This document shows positions 1-9,410 of a stretch of 64,000 bases of DNA, in pieces. Under the pieces are notes generated by a model. The model was not told the DNA's origin and ran no database searches. It worked only from the letters and a program-made list of their open reading frames with translations. The DNA lies in assembly GCA_037137375.1 (NCBI GenBank), contig JBAXKJ010000016.1, forward strand, positions 1-64,000, in the 5' to 3' direction. The stretch comes from CAINVV01 sp037137375. GTDB lineage: Bacteria; Bacteroidota; Bacteroidia; Bacteroidales; Prolixibacteraceae. The position numbers were made by a program, and so were the translations under genes. Position 1 is the first letter of the stretch; each line of letters starts with the position of its first letter.

Positions 1-53
1 CCCGCGACCCTCAGCTTGGAAGGCTAATGCTCTATCAACTGAGCTACTCCCGC
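1..53 (-). tRNA. tRNA-Gly (anticodon TCC), 3' end cut by the window edge
   Basis: Read on the minus strand, the sequence starts GCGGGAGTAGCTCAG with a normal D arm and an anticodon stem-loop with loop CTTCCAA, so the anticodon is TCC (glycine). The variable region and the start of the T arm are visible; the rest lies outside the window. It lies just downstream of tRNA-Tyr and is probably processed from the same transcript. In Bacteroidota this tRNA block usually leads into tuf. Confidence 0.93.
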
Positions 54-97
54 TTTTATTGCCCAACTTTGCCCCTGAGATCATGTCCCGTGCTTAG

Positions 98-180
98 TGG
101 GGAGAGCAGGATTCGAACCTACGAAGGCGTACGCCAGCAGATTTACAGTCTGCCCCAGTTGGCCGCTTTGGTATCTCCCC
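98..180 (-). tRNA. tRNA-Tyr (anticodon GTA)
   Basis: An 83-nt class II tRNA. The acceptor stem GGGGAGA/TCTCCCC is perfect and followed by discriminator A. The anticodon loop CTGTAAA gives anticodon GTA. A long variable arm is present and the T loop reads GGTTCGAATCC. CCA is not encoded. Confidence 0.96.
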
Positions 181-322
181 TGTTAGTGATTACACCCAAG
201 CGACAAGAACATCATCATTCCAAAGAGCAAACCATTTTCTCTGATTTTTAGTCTTCAAAAATGGTTTGCAAATTTAAACTATTTTTTTTTCTTAAACTCA
301 AATAGGCTGACTTTTTTTTTAA

Positions 323-625
323 TTATTTGTTAATGGTTTTGGTTTTGTATTTTTCCATCTGTTTTTTTAACGCTTCTACCGTCAGATCAATTGCTTCTTC
401 AAAAGATTTTGCCTGCTTTTTGGCAAACAAAGGATCATTGGCAGGGACAGAAAGCTTGATCTCGCTTACCTTGTTCTCCCGATCTTCGTCCTTCTCAAGC
501 TTAAGCATTACTTCAGCTCCAATTACTCCATCAAAAAACTGATCCAGCTTGTTTAATCGTTTTTCACAAAAGTCAATCAGTTTTTGATCGGCCTTAAAAT
601 GAACAGTTTGTACTTTTACGTCCAT
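323..625 (-). CDS. hpf: Ribosome hibernation-promoting factor, short HPF/YfiA type
   Basis: A 100-residue protein matching the single beta-alpha-beta-beta-beta-alpha domain of HPF/RaiA (start MDVKVQTVHFKADQKL, helix SFEEAIDLTVEALKKQ near residue 75). The family binds the 30S decoding centre and stabilises idle ribosomes in stationary phase. It lacks the C-terminal dimerisation domain of long HPF. It lies 18 nt after xerC and upstream of the tRNA pair, in the usual Bacteroidota order rpsU-xerC-hpf-tRNA. Confidence 0.93.
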   Translation of the reverse strand: MDVKVQTVHFKADQKLIDFCEKRLNKLDQFFDGVIGAEVMLKLEKDEDRENKVSEIKLSVPANDPLFAKKQAKSFEEAIDLTVEALKKQMEKYKTKTINK

Positions 626-643
626 AATCGTTCCTCCTCTATT

Positions 644-1528
644 TTACGCTCTTGGATGAGCTTGGTTGTATATCTTTTTTAATTTCTCAAAGGATGTATG
701 CGTATAAACCTGGGTCGCGGCCAGACTGGCATGTCCCAACAGTTCCTTAATCGCATTCAGATCCGCACCCCTGTTCAAAAGGTGAGTTGCATAACTGTGC
801 CTCAGAACATGCGGACTGCGTTTTTCCATAGTAGTAACCAGGCTAAGGTATTTTCTGACTATTCTATATAAGAGCTTATCGTAAACCTGCTCTCCTTTAT
901 CAGTTAAAAACAAATAACTGTTCGAATCTCCAAAAAGTTCACTTCTTATATTGATATACCTCGACAAATCTTCCTTTATTTCTAATGGATACGGAATCAG
1001 GCGCTCCTTGTTTCTTTTTCCAATGACTTTCACAACTCCTTCCCCGATTTGCAAATCTGCTTTTTTTATTCCTTTCAATTCCGCCAGACGCATTCCAGTA
1101 CCATAAAATAATGACAAAACTGCTTTGTCCCTTAGCCCGGTGAAATCTTCACCAAAAAATGAAGTGTCAAGCAACCTGTTCATATCCTTTTCCTGGACAA
1201 ACTGAGGTAATTTTTTACCTGTTTTTGGCGTCATCACCAAATTAACAGGATTCTTTTTCATTAATCCCTCCCTCAGCAGAAACTTATACAAGGAACGAAG
1301 TGTTGAAATCTTCCTCCGGACACTCACCACTTTGACTCCATTGTCCATTAATGATATGATCCACTGCCTGATCAGATGATGGTCAGCCTCCACAAAGCAA
1401 AAATCCCCGACCATATCATTACCGAATTGTATGAATTGGTCGAGGTCTTTTTCGTAAGCAGTTACCGTATGATCGGAATACCGCTTTTCATATCTTAAAA
1501 AACCAAGAAATTGTTCGAGATGTTGCAT
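644..1528 (-). CDS. xerC: Tyrosine recombinase XerC-like
   Basis: A 294-residue site-specific recombinase of the XerC/XerD family, which resolves chromosome dimers at dif. It has an N-terminal SAM-like core-binding domain (about 1-105) and a C-terminal catalytic domain. The full active-site set is visible: R147, K171, H240-x-x-R243, H266 and the nucleophile Y275. Full length and the position between rpsU and hpf argue for the housekeeping Xer protein, not a mobile integrase. Whether it is XerC or XerD is inferred from locus context. Confidence 0.9.
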   Translation of the reverse strand: MQHLEQFLGFLRYEKRYSDHTVTAYEKDLDQFIQFGNDMVGDFCFVEADHHLIRQWIISLMDNGVKVVSVRRKISTLRSLYKFLLREGLMKKNPVNLVMTPKTGKKLPQFVQEKDMNRLLDTSFFGEDFTGLRDKAVLSLFYGTGMRLAELKGIKKADLQIGEGVVKVIGKRNKERLIPYPLEIKEDLSRYINIRSELFGDSNSYLFLTDKGEQVYDKLLYRIVRKYLSLVTTMEKRSPHVLRHSYATHLLNRGADLNAIKELLGHASLAATQVYTHTSFEKLKKIYNQAHPRA

Positions 1529-1601
1529 CCAAACGAAAATTGAAATCGGAAGGAATTTACAAAATTTTCTCCTTCTATTTACAATTTTCTACGATAAATT
1601 C

Positions 1602-1796
1602 TCAATTATCTTCAGAACGCTGCAATTGCTCAATGTAAATTGCCTTCTTAATCTCGGTACGACGGGTGATGGAAGGTTTTTCAAAGGCTTGACGACCACG
1701 GAGTTCTTTTACTGCACCAGTCTTTTCAAATTTTCTTTTGAAACGTTTCAGTGCTCTTTCAATGTTCTCTCCGTCTTTAATTGGAATAACAATCAT
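1602..1796 (-). CDS. rpsU: 30S ribosomal protein S21
   Basis: A 64-residue basic protein starting MIVIPIKDGENIERALKRFK, the S21 signature. The frame is open further upstream, but the start at 1796 is chosen because the -7 box at 1836-1843 overlaps the upstream in-frame ATG and because S21 proteins begin at this methionine. S21 contacts the 30S platform near the 3' end of 16S rRNA. It heads the rpsU-xerC-hpf unit. Confidence 0.95.
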   Translation of the reverse strand: MIVIPIKDGENIERALKRFKRKFEKTGAVKELRGRQAFEKPSITRRTEIKKAIYIEQLQRSEDN

Positions 1797-1835
1797 AAAT
1801 AATTTTTTTGTTTTGTTCGTTGTCTTTTCGGGTCG

Positions 1836-1866
1836 CAAATTTAGAAATATTCATTGATACATGCAA
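1836..1866 (-). promoter_or_regulatory. Promoter of rpsU
   Basis: Minus strand: TTG (1866-1864), 20-nt spacer, TAAATTTG (1843-1836), matching the Bacteroidota consensus TTG / TAnnTTTG. Predicted transcription start is near 1829, giving a leader of about 33 nt before the ATG at 1796. Confidence 0.7.
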
Positions 1867-1900
1867 GATTAATTTGGTTTTTTCTAAAAAACAGTAAAAA

Positions 1901-2980
1901 TTACTCTTTTGTGGTCCCTAATGCCAGATAAGGAAGAATACGCTGAAGGGAATCGCCTGAAAATAAGAGTGCAAACTCATCTTGCGTTCTAAACTTACCC
2001 ACAGTATCGCGCATTTTAATGATCTTCTTTGCTGTCCGGAAGCCAATATATGGATGCCGCCCCATTTCTACCAAGGATAAATAATTGATTTCAAGCATCT
2101 CTAACCTAATATTTCCGACAATAAGAAAAGGGGAAATTTTGCTCCACCACTCTTCGTTCATACCGTAAATATCTTTTAACTGGTTTACCTGATAAAATCC
2201 GCCGAGAAGCTTCCTGTACTTGATGATCCTCGACGCCAGTGCCGGTCCTATTCCGGGCAGTGCCTCCAACTGAATGGAATCGGCCAGATTAATATCAACT
2301 TTGCTGATCTCCACTTTCACTTTATAACCACTGCTCCTGACAGAATCTTTTATCGGGAATCCGGCAAAAGACTTTTTCGGAGATTTTTCAGTCCCTCCAT
2401 AATCTCTGGCAACAAGAATCTTATCCGGAACAAACAAGTGCCCTTTAACTTTGTCGTAAATTTCTTCATTCATCCCATAAAGTTTTGTCACATCTTCCTT
2501 CTTATAAAATTTGCCACCCTTTTGGAGGTACTTTATCCAGTTTCCTGCGACTTTTGCTGGAATGCCGATCTGTAAAAGCACATTTAGCTCAGCATTGTTT
2601 GGATTGAAACTGCCTGTAAAAGTTCCTTTAACCAGGGAAGAGTTGCCGGTTAATGGTGATGAATGATCTTTGGAAATCGTGGTGAAATCGTTGAATGATC
2701 CGGAAGAACCCCTTTCCCGTAAGTCAGGTTGGGCATCTGCCGAGTTTCCTGAGACCTGTTCAGAAGCATCATCCTTTTGCCCCGTAAGGACAATTTCATC
2801 ATGGTAATATTTTTCAACCTCCTTCCTCCAGCTACTAGTATCATATTCCTTTTCAGAAATAAAGTAGGGTAAAAAATAATTTCCGCCAATCACCAAAAAG
2901 AGGATGAAAACAAGAATCAACAAGCCATTGCGCTCTTTTGCCGTGAAGAGAAATAATTCCCGAAGTTGTCTGATATTCAT
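1901..2980 (-). CDS. ComEA-like helix-hairpin-helix protein, membrane anchored
   Basis: A 359-residue protein from the methionine at 2980 (MNIRQLRELF). One TM helix lies near residues 18-40. Three segments resemble ComEA-type helix-hairpin-helix repeats: one starting FNPNNAELNVLLQIGIPAKV, one starting VDINLADSIQLEALPGIGPAL, and a C-terminal one with MGRHPYIGFRTAKKIIKMRD. Such repeats bind DNA non-specifically, and ComEA proteins act in DNA uptake. Whether this one does is unknown. The linker (about 60-115) is Ser/Asp rich. A start 8 codons upstream is possible. Confidence 0.75.
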   Translation of the reverse strand: MNIRQLRELFLFTAKERNGLLILVFILFLVIGGNYFLPYFISEKEYDTSSWRKEVEKYYHDEIVLTGQKDDASEQVSGNSADAQPDLRERGSSGSFNDFTTISKDHSSPLTGNSSLVKGTFTGSFNPNNAELNVLLQIGIPAKVAGNWIKYLQKGGKFYKKEDVTKLYGMNEEIYDKVKGHLFVPDKILVARDYGGTEKSPKKSFAGFPIKDSVRSSGYKVKVEISKVDINLADSIQLEALPGIGPALASRIIKYRKLLGGFYQVNQLKDIYGMNEEWWSKISPFLIVGNIRLEMLEINYLSLVEMGRHPYIGFRTAKKIIKMRDTVGKFRTQDEFALLFSGDSLQRILPYLALGTTKE

Positions 2981-3046
2981 GTTTGAAGGTCTTTTCAAAC
3001 ACAAGTTAACCCAAAAGAATTAGAAAGAAGAATTAGGTCGGACAGA

Positions 3047-5383
3047 TCAGAACGGATATCCAATGGCAAAGACAATGTTCTGATTCCCCTTGTGAAGATA
3101 ATCGCCCGGAGAGATCCAGCGCAGACCTTCTGCAAGGGAAGGATCATGCATTTTCAGCCCGAGATCGAGCCGAAGAATGACATAGGTAAAATCATATCGC
3201 AAACCCATACCGGAACATAGCGCGATATCTTTATAGAACTTATTAAAGCGGAACTCGGTCCCGGGACGGTTATCCACGATAGACCAGATATTTCCCATAT
3301 CAAAGAAAACAGCTCCTTCGAGTTGCCACAACAACCTGAAACGGTATTCTGCATTGGCTTCCAACCTAATGTCGCCGGATTGGTTTGGAAACTCTGTGGG
3401 CCTGGATTGGTAGGTACCCGGACCGAGTGTTCGGATTGGCCATGCCCTTATCCCGTTAGCCCCTCCAGTAAAAAATTTTCTTTCAAATGGAATCTGATCT
3501 GAATTACCATAAGCAAATGCTGCCCCTCCAAAAGCCCTCACCGCAAATCCATTGTATTTTCCATCCATCCATCCCTTCCTGAATTCCAGATCGAACTTGA
3601 AATACTGGGCAAAAGGAGTATTTAAAAAATGGTACTGGTGCAGCGTTCCGCTTTGGGACCCGTACATGGGTCTTTTGAAAGTCTTACCGATAGCATAAAG
3701 TACATTTCCTGCAGTTTCAATGTCTGATTTAACGACCATATAATCAGCCTTTTTCTGCGTCTGGGTACTATAAGTGTAAGAATAATTCAGTGAGGTTATG
3801 GAGTGATCGACATAGGAGCTCTTGATGTACAAATTCTCGATGTTGCTCAGGAAACTTTCCTGCAAGGCAAACATCTTTACTAAGTTGATGTCGATGATAT
3901 TAATTCTATGGGTAATGAAATCAGAAGATTTCCATTGATATCCGAATGCAGAACGGGCGATGGTCCGGGTGTAATCAGGAGTCTTCTGGTAATTATAGGA
4001 AACATTAAAAAACGTCTGCGGCGTCGAATATTTGAAAAAATTTATCCTGGTTACAGGGGCAATAAACTTGGGAACCGTAATCCTGACATCGATGCCATTT
4101 TCACTGGAATTAAATGTCTTCATCGAATCAACAGAGCCATAGCTTTGCTTCTGCGTTCCTGCCAGTAGTTGAACATCGAGGATCTCACCTCCCCTGAAAA
4201 GATTCTTATGCTGATATCCCAGGTTACCTGCAATACCAAAATTTCCCAATGAATTGGTACCTTCGATGCTGGCGCTGTAAGATTGGCTCAAGCTAGGGGT
4301 CAGTTGTATGTAACAATCGAGGGTCGGATTTCCGGAAGCATCCTTTTCACCTGTCTCAACAAATCGAATATTGATCAGTTTAAAGAGTCTCGATGCAAAA
4401 AATTCATTATAAGTTCTATCTACCAGATCAACGCTGTAAAATCCCTTATCATTCAGATGGTTGGCATTCATCATCAAATCTGGTTTCAAGCGCTTTCTTC
4501 CCTTGTATAAAAAGTAATGGTTTCCGATCCTCACGGTATCCCTGGTTGCCTCATCAATTTTTCCGCTGTTATCGAACAAGGCACCTTGACCATCCTTCTC
4601 GGTTAGGTAATAATAGTTGCGAAAAGTAAATTTCTGATGGTTCTTTCTGACCGTCTGGTTGATGGAATCTGCATAGCTCTCTTTTTCTACCACCAGTTTT
4701 ACATCTACGCCCCGATCTTTTCCTATGGTGTCCGCCTCGAAGTAAAAAATATTTTTATTGGATTTGTAAAACCCTTCGTTCTGCATTTTCCTCAGCAACC
4801 GTTGACTCTCGTTTCCAAGCAAATCGGAATCAAAGAGTGAGTTCGGTTTTATAAGACTTTCCTTATCCGGCCTGGTCATCATGCTTCTCAGGGAATCATC
4901 CTTCACAACTGTTTGATAAGTCCTGATGAGGTACGGCTGCCCGGTGACAATATCAAAACGAACTTCCGCCTTTCCATTGGAACTCAAAAAGGCAGTATCT
5001 TTTATAACTGCATCGTAATAGCCTTTATTTTGCAGAAACCGCTTAAATTCCTCTTTCGTTTTGAGCGTCAGATAGGAGTCATAGATCACGGGAGCCTCGC
5101 CAATTCTCTTCAACCAGGCATTGTCATTCTTTTTGGTAGAAAGGTTGTAGAGTCCCAGGTGAAACCTCCAAAATCCAAATATTTTCGTGTTGGGTTTTTG
5201 CTTCAGGTAACTTCTGAGTTCGTTCTTATCTATGCTCTTTTTGTCAATATGGATCTCGACTTTTGAAAGCAGATATTCTTTTTCAGGTATATATTTATTC
5301 GTCTGACAACCCGCCGTCAGCAACGAAAGCAGGAGGATTCCCGCAAATACACCCTTATGTGAGAGAAAAATCTTCAAAATCAT
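3047..5383 (-). CDS. Lipidated BamA/TamA-family outer membrane protein (TamL-like)
   Basis: A 778-residue protein with a lipoprotein signal: hydrophobic stretch then the lipobox LLTAGC near residue 28. An N-terminal POTRA-like region (about 35-330) is followed by a long Tyr/Phe-rich beta-barrel ending in phenylalanine (GYPF), as in Omp85 proteins. The segment FTGGANGIRAWPIRTLGPG resembles the conserved Omp85 barrel motif. A lipid anchor on a TamA-like protein is the hallmark of Bacteroidota TamL, implicated in outer membrane protein assembly; that assignment is inference. The start at 5383 is chosen because the -7 box at 5401-5408 lies just upstream of it. Confidence 0.82.
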   Translation of the reverse strand: MILKIFLSHKGVFAGILLLSLLTAGCQTNKYIPEKEYLLSKVEIHIDKKSIDKNELRSYLKQKPNTKIFGFWRFHLGLYNLSTKKNDNAWLKRIGEAPVIYDSYLTLKTKEEFKRFLQNKGYYDAVIKDTAFLSSNGKAEVRFDIVTGQPYLIRTYQTVVKDDSLRSMMTRPDKESLIKPNSLFDSDLLGNESQRLLRKMQNEGFYKSNKNIFYFEADTIGKDRGVDVKLVVEKESYADSINQTVRKNHQKFTFRNYYYLTEKDGQGALFDNSGKIDEATRDTVRIGNHYFLYKGRKRLKPDLMMNANHLNDKGFYSVDLVDRTYNEFFASRLFKLINIRFVETGEKDASGNPTLDCYIQLTPSLSQSYSASIEGTNSLGNFGIAGNLGYQHKNLFRGGEILDVQLLAGTQKQSYGSVDSMKTFNSSENGIDVRITVPKFIAPVTRINFFKYSTPQTFFNVSYNYQKTPDYTRTIARSAFGYQWKSSDFITHRINIIDINLVKMFALQESFLSNIENLYIKSSYVDHSITSLNYSYTYSTQTQKKADYMVVKSDIETAGNVLYAIGKTFKRPMYGSQSGTLHQYHFLNTPFAQYFKFDLEFRKGWMDGKYNGFAVRAFGGAAFAYGNSDQIPFERKFFTGGANGIRAWPIRTLGPGTYQSRPTEFPNQSGDIRLEANAEYRFRLLWQLEGAVFFDMGNIWSIVDNRPGTEFRFNKFYKDIALCSGMGLRYDFTYVILRLDLGLKMHDPSLAEGLRWISPGDYLHKGNQNIVFAIGYPF

Positions 5384-5400
5384 TCGCCTAAAAACTAAAA

Positions 5401-5408
5401 CAAAGATA
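5401..5408 (-). promoter_or_regulatory. -7 box of the TamL-like gene
   Basis: Minus-strand TATCTTTG is a full match to TAnnTTTG, about 18 nt before the ATG at 5383. No convincing -33 TTG was found. Confidence 0.5.
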
Positions 5409-5434
5409 ATCAACCCGACTAATTAAAAATGGAT

Positions 5435-5442
5435 TATTTTTG
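5435..5442 (+). promoter_or_regulatory. -7 box of the RNA methyltransferase gene
   Basis: TATTTTTG matches TAnnTTTG, 23 nt before the start at 5465. It is divergent from the TamL-like gene promoter. No clear -33 TTG. Confidence 0.45.
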
Positions 5443-5464
5443 GGATATAAACCGGAGATGACAG

Positions 5465-6232
5465 ATGATTTCAAAACAAAATATTGAACTGATCCGCTCA
5501 CTCGCTCACAAAAAGAACCGCGACGAGACCGGGCTTTTTGTCGCTGAGGGCGAAAAAATCGTTTTTGATCTGCTGAAGACTGATCTTGCGCTCTCACATT
5601 TGTACTTTACTGCTGATGCGGGCAAATTTCCGTCTGAATTACCTGCATCTCAAAGTACATCACTGATCTCACCTAAAGAGATGGAGCGAATTTCAGCCTT
5701 TAAAACGCCATCCAGTATGTTGGCGGTTTTCAAGATCCCTCCTTACCAGGAAGTCGCCACCCCATCCTTCGAAGGTCTCAGCCTCGTTCTCGACGGTTTA
5801 CAGGATCCCGGGAATTTAGGAACTATCATCCGGCTGGCAGACTGGTTTGGGATCAGAAATATCTACTGTTCGGAAAATTGTGTGGACTGCTTCAATCCAA
5901 AATGTATCCAGTCCACGATGGGGGCCATAGCCCGTGTAAGGGTGCATTATCTGGATTTAACTAAGTTACTGAAAGAGGCTGAAGCACAGAATGTGCCTGT
6001 TTATGGAACATTTATGGAAGGGGAAAATCTATATCTCACGGAGTTGGATTCACGGGCCCTGATCGTAATGGGCAGTGAAGGAAAAGGGATTTCGCCGAAT
6101 CTCACCTCCTATTTGACAAAAAAAATATCAATCCCTTCCTTCCCGGAAGGAAACAAGGCGCTGGAATCGTTGAATGTTGCGGTTTCAGCGGCCATCGTAT
6201 GCGCGGAATTTCGAAGGAGAAACCGCAATTAA
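5465..6232 (+). CDS. TrmH/SpoU-family RNA 2'-O-methyltransferase
   Basis: A 255-residue SPOUT methyltransferase. The N-terminal substrate-binding domain (1-100) includes FVAEGEKIVFDLL. The knotted SAM domain shows its three motifs: DGLQDPGNLGTIIR (about 113), GSEGKGIS (about 201) and IPSFPEGNKALESLNVAVS (about 221). The family methylates ribose in rRNA or tRNA with S-adenosylmethionine; the site is not predictable here. It overlaps the convergent FAD gene by 4 nt. Confidence 0.88.
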   Translation: MISKQNIELIRSLAHKKNRDETGLFVAEGEKIVFDLLKTDLALSHLYFTADAGKFPSELPASQSTSLISPKEMERISAFKTPSSMLAVFKIPPYQEVATPSFEGLSLVLDGLQDPGNLGTIIRLADWFGIRNIYCSENCVDCFNPKCIQSTMGAIARVRVHYLDLTKLLKEAEAQNVPVYGTFMEGENLYLTELDSRALIVMGSEGKGISPNLTSYLTKKISIPSFPEGNKALESLNVAVSAAIVCAEFRRRNRN

Positions 6233-7791
6233 GGCTTAAATAACTGACCTATCATCTCCGCAACACGCTCACCATCAACCGCTGATGACACAATTCCGCC
6301 CGCGTAACCTGCGCCTTCCCCGCATGGGAATAGACCTCTGATCTGAAGATGTTCAAGCGTCTCATCCGATCTTGGAATTCTTAATGGAGAGGAAGTCCTG
6401 CTTTCCGTACCGAGTACTATGGCTTCATTGGTGACGTATCCCCTGTTTTTTTGTCCCATCCTGGCCAATCCTTCCCGTAGCCGCGAAGTTACGAATTCAG
6501 GCAGCCAGTCGCCCATGTTGGAGGGTGTTATACCTGGTCTGTATGATGTTTCAGGCAAAGAAGAGGGACGCCGGTTCTGAACGAAATCGGCCAGTCTTTG
6601 CGCCGGGGCCAGCTGACTCTCATCTGCCGCTTGAAAGCAGCTTTTCTCAACCGCTTGCTGAAATTCCAGCCCGGCAAACAGGCCAAATTTCTGAAACTCC
6701 CATGGGATATCTTCCATCCGGATCTCTGTCACCATTCCGGAATTGGCAAATTTCCCGCCTCTGTGAGATGGGGACATTCCATTCACGACCAGTTCTCCCG
6801 GTGCCGTGGCAGCAGGAACAACCACTCCTCCCGGACACATGCAGAAGGAATACACACCACGATCTCCAACTTGCTCTACCATCGTATAGGCGGCAGGAGG
6901 CAGGTATTTGCCCCTGTTGGTTCCATGATATAGAATCTTGTCGATCAACTCTTGCGGATGCTCGATGCGGACGCCCAGTGCAAAAGTTTTAGCTTCCAGC
7001 AAGATTTCCTTCCGCTGTAAAAGATAATATATGTCCCGGGCTGAGTGTCCGGTAGCCAAAACGACGGCTACTCCTTCTACCTTGTCGCCGTTCTGAAGTA
7101 CGACACCTTTGATCCTCCCATTGTCGAGGATTAGGTCAGTCACCCTTGAATTAAAATGATACTCGCCACCGGATCTTTCGATCGTCTCCCGGATTGAGCC
7201 GATGACTTTGGGCAATACGTTGGTTCCGATATGTGGATGCGCTTCTATAAGTATCTCATCCTGCGCTCCGTGAAAATTCAGAACTTCCAGAATCTTTCTC
7301 ACGTCTCCCCGTTTCTTTGACCGGGTATAAAGCTTCCCATCCGAAAAAGTACCGGCTCCACCCTCTCCGAACCCGTAGTTGGAATCCGGATTTACCAGGT
7401 GCTCTCCATGGATTGCGGCTATGTCTTTTTTCCTGTCGCTCACCGGTTTGCCGCGTTCCAGAATGATTGGTTTGAACCCCAGTTCTATCAGGTGCAGGGC
7501 TGCGAACAATCCGGCCGGCCCGGCTCCCACGATCACAACAGGTTTCTTATTGCCAACATATTGATAATTAAAATGAGGTTTGACGACTTTCTCCGGCTGT
7601 TCGTCAAGGTAAATCTCAAGCGAAAGGTTAATTTTGATATGGGCATTTCTGGCATCGATCGACCTGCGAACAATGATAATCCCGGTGATTCGTTCCTTGT
7701 CCACTTTCAGGTTTCCTGAGACAATACTCTTCAGTTTATCAGGTTCCCCTGCCTCAACAGGTGAAACAACTAGATTTAATTCTTTTTTCAA
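6229..7791 (-). CDS. FAD-dependent oxidoreductase (COG2509-type dehydrogenase)
   Basis: A 520-residue flavoprotein with an N-terminal ferredoxin-like domain of about 80 residues and the Rossmann motif VIVGAGPAGLFAALHL (GAGPAG at 89-94). Also present are YGFGEGGAGTFSDGKLYTR, VLATGHSARD, and a C-terminal FAD loop with GLFPCGEGAGYAGGIVSSA. This architecture is the widely conserved FAD-dependent dehydrogenase family whose substrate is not established. It is the last gene of a run with the PurL-like, menG and porT genes (17-nt gap to porT). Confidence 0.82.
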   Translation of the reverse strand: MKKELNLVVSPVEAGEPDKLKSIVSGNLKVDKERITGIIIVRRSIDARNAHIKINLSLEIYLDEQPEKVVKPHFNYQYVGNKKPVVIVGAGPAGLFAALHLIELGFKPIILERGKPVSDRKKDIAAIHGEHLVNPDSNYGFGEGGAGTFSDGKLYTRSKKRGDVRKILEVLNFHGAQDEILIEAHPHIGTNVLPKVIGSIRETIERSGGEYHFNSRVTDLILDNGRIKGVVLQNGDKVEGVAVVLATGHSARDIYYLLQRKEILLEAKTFALGVRIEHPQELIDKILYHGTNRGKYLPPAAYTMVEQVGDRGVYSFCMCPGGVVVPAATAPGELVVNGMSPSHRGGKFANSGMVTEIRMEDIPWEFQKFGLFAGLEFQQAVEKSCFQAADESQLAPAQRLADFVQNRRPSSLPETSYRPGITPSNMGDWLPEFVTSRLREGLARMGQKNRGYVTNEAIVLGTESRTSSPLRIPRSDETLEHLQIRGLFPCGEGAGYAGGIVSSAVDGERVAEMIGQLFKP

Positions 7792-7808
7792 ATGATTTGG
7801 GAAATTTG

Positions 7809-8639
7809 TTACTCAAAATAAACCAACAAGGTAAAAACGTTGGAATTAAGTTTCTCAAAAATGTATCCAAAGTAAGGCAATGGATCTGTGCTATTCACAT
7901 AATCGGCGTCGTGACGAATAATATTGTTCAGACCGTACGAAAATTTAAATTCGCTGGTAAACCTAAAGAAAGGAAAGTAAGAATCCAATCCGAAGGCCAC
8001 CTCGGCATAATATCCAGACCTCTTCAGGTGAACGACACTCTCAGAGACCCGCTTGTTCTCAAGGTCCCATTTAAAGGCACCACCGCCATAAATATAAGGC
8101 CGGACGTTTCCAAACCTACTTCCCTTGTACCTGAAACCTACCGGGAAATCTATATAAGCAGAAGGGGTAGTCATATACCGGTCGAAGGCCAAACTTGAAT
8201 AGAGGGATTGACTGGCTTTGGTCTGCATGCTTTGTACGATGTTCTCAGAGAAAACTAACTGCCTGCTTCCGAGAGACATCCCGGGAGTAAAACGAAAATC
8301 TATCACAGTATTCATCCTGAGATTGACGACGCCCCCTACTGAAAATCCGGGCTTAATATCTGAAATGACGGCTCTGTAGGAGTGAACACCATTGTAATAT
8401 TGCTCAGCTTTTGTAGATAAAACAGGATCATTGATTAAAACAGGATTCTGCATCACATCGCTGTAATGGGTGAAGCGATAAGACATGGTATTTACTCCAA
8501 GATAGAAGCCAAAATGAAGCAACCGATCGTCGAAACGCGAGAGGTTCTCATCCTTCGTCAGCTGGGCGAACAAAGGATTCATCACTCCGGAAACGAGGAG
8601 TAAAAATCCGGTAAATAGGATGACAATCTTTCTTCTCAT
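7809..8639 (-). CDS. porT: PorT-like outer membrane protein of the type IX secretion system
   Basis: A 276-residue exported protein from the methionine at 8639 (MRRKIVILFTGFLLL signal peptide, cleavage near AQLT). After the signal the sequence RFDDRLLHFGFYLGVNTMSY resembles the start of PorT/SprT. The rest is beta-rich and ends YFE, as expected of a small barrel. PorT is a T9SS component, and the T9SS cargo at 40515 is consistent with a functional system. menG directly upstream is an arrangement seen in many Bacteroidota. Confidence 0.75.
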   Translation of the reverse strand: MRRKIVILFTGFLLLVSGVMNPLFAQLTKDENLSRFDDRLLHFGFYLGVNTMSYRFTHYSDVMQNPVLINDPVLSTKAEQYYNGVHSYRAVISDIKPGFSVGGVVNLRMNTVIDFRFTPGMSLGSRQLVFSENIVQSMQTKASQSLYSSLAFDRYMTTPSAYIDFPVGFRYKGSRFGNVRPYIYGGGAFKWDLENKRVSESVVHLKRSGYYAEVAFGLDSYFPFFRFTSEFKFSYGLNNIIRHDADYVNSTDPLPYFGYIFEKLNSNVFTLLVYFE

Positions 8640-8681
8640 ATCTAATCCATTTAGAATCACTCGGGCGATAACGGCAATCAG

Positions 8682-9410
8682 CTATTCTTTCCTGCCAATA
8701 TAGATGGTCGCGATGCCAAAAGTACGCCTGTATTCCCGAATCTGCACAAATCCGGAATTTTTCATAAAAGTAATGAATTTTTCTCCGTCGGGAAATTCCG
8801 CAACTGATTCTGGCAGATAAGTATATGCTGAACTATCCCCTGAAATGAGTTTGCCAATCCTGGGCATCAGGTATTTTGAATAGAGTCTGTATACAAATCG
8901 TACAACAGGTTGGCGCGGGTTTGAAAATTCCAGGACACAAAGGGTGCCTCCCTTTTTCAGTACCCTGAACAACTCACTCAGTCCGCGGCTCAGATTTTCA
9001 AAATTCCTGACCCCGAAAGCTACTGTTGCGGCATCGAAGGTGAAATCTGGAAACTGTATCGACTCGGAGTCACCTGTAGTCAGGGAGATTTTTTCTTCCA
9101 GCCCTAATTTCCGGACTTTTTCCTGGCCAAAAGCCACCATCTCTTTTGATATATCAATCCCGGTAATCTTCTTTGCTCCTGTTTTCAGCGCTGCAATAGC
9201 AAAATCACCCGTCCCTGTGGCTACATCGAGAATCGTTTCGGGGGAGCTTCCGGCGATCAGTCTGATCGCCTTTCGCCGCCACATTTTATCGATACCGAAC
9301 GAAAGTGCATGATTCAGAAAATCGTACTTAGGCGCGATATGATCGAACATCATGGCTACCTGCTCCTTCTTGCCCGCAGCTGAATCCCGGTAGGGTCTAA
9401 CTTCACTCAT
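8682..9410 (-). CDS. menG: Demethylmenaquinone methyltransferase (MenG/UbiE)
   Basis: A 242-residue SAM-dependent methyltransferase. UbiE signatures are clear: MFDHIAPKYDFLNHALSFGID (about 21-41), motif I LDVATGTGDF (61-70), AFGVRNFENLSRGLSELFRV (about 130) and C-terminal GIATIYIGRKE. It performs the last step of menaquinone synthesis, implying quinone-based anaerobic or microaerobic respiration. Its start overlaps the PurL-like gene by 8 nt, indicating co-transcription. Confidence 0.95.
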   Translation of the reverse strand: MSEVRPYRDSAAGKKEQVAMMFDHIAPKYDFLNHALSFGIDKMWRRKAIRLIAGSSPETILDVATGTGDFAIAALKTGAKKITGIDISKEMVAFGQEKVRKLGLEEKISLTTGDSESIQFPDFTFDAATVAFGVRNFENLSRGLSELFRVLKKGGTLCVLEFSNPRQPVVRFVYRLYSKYLMPRIGKLISGDSSAYTYLPESVAEFPDGEKFITFMKNSGFVQIREYRRTFGIATIYIGRKE

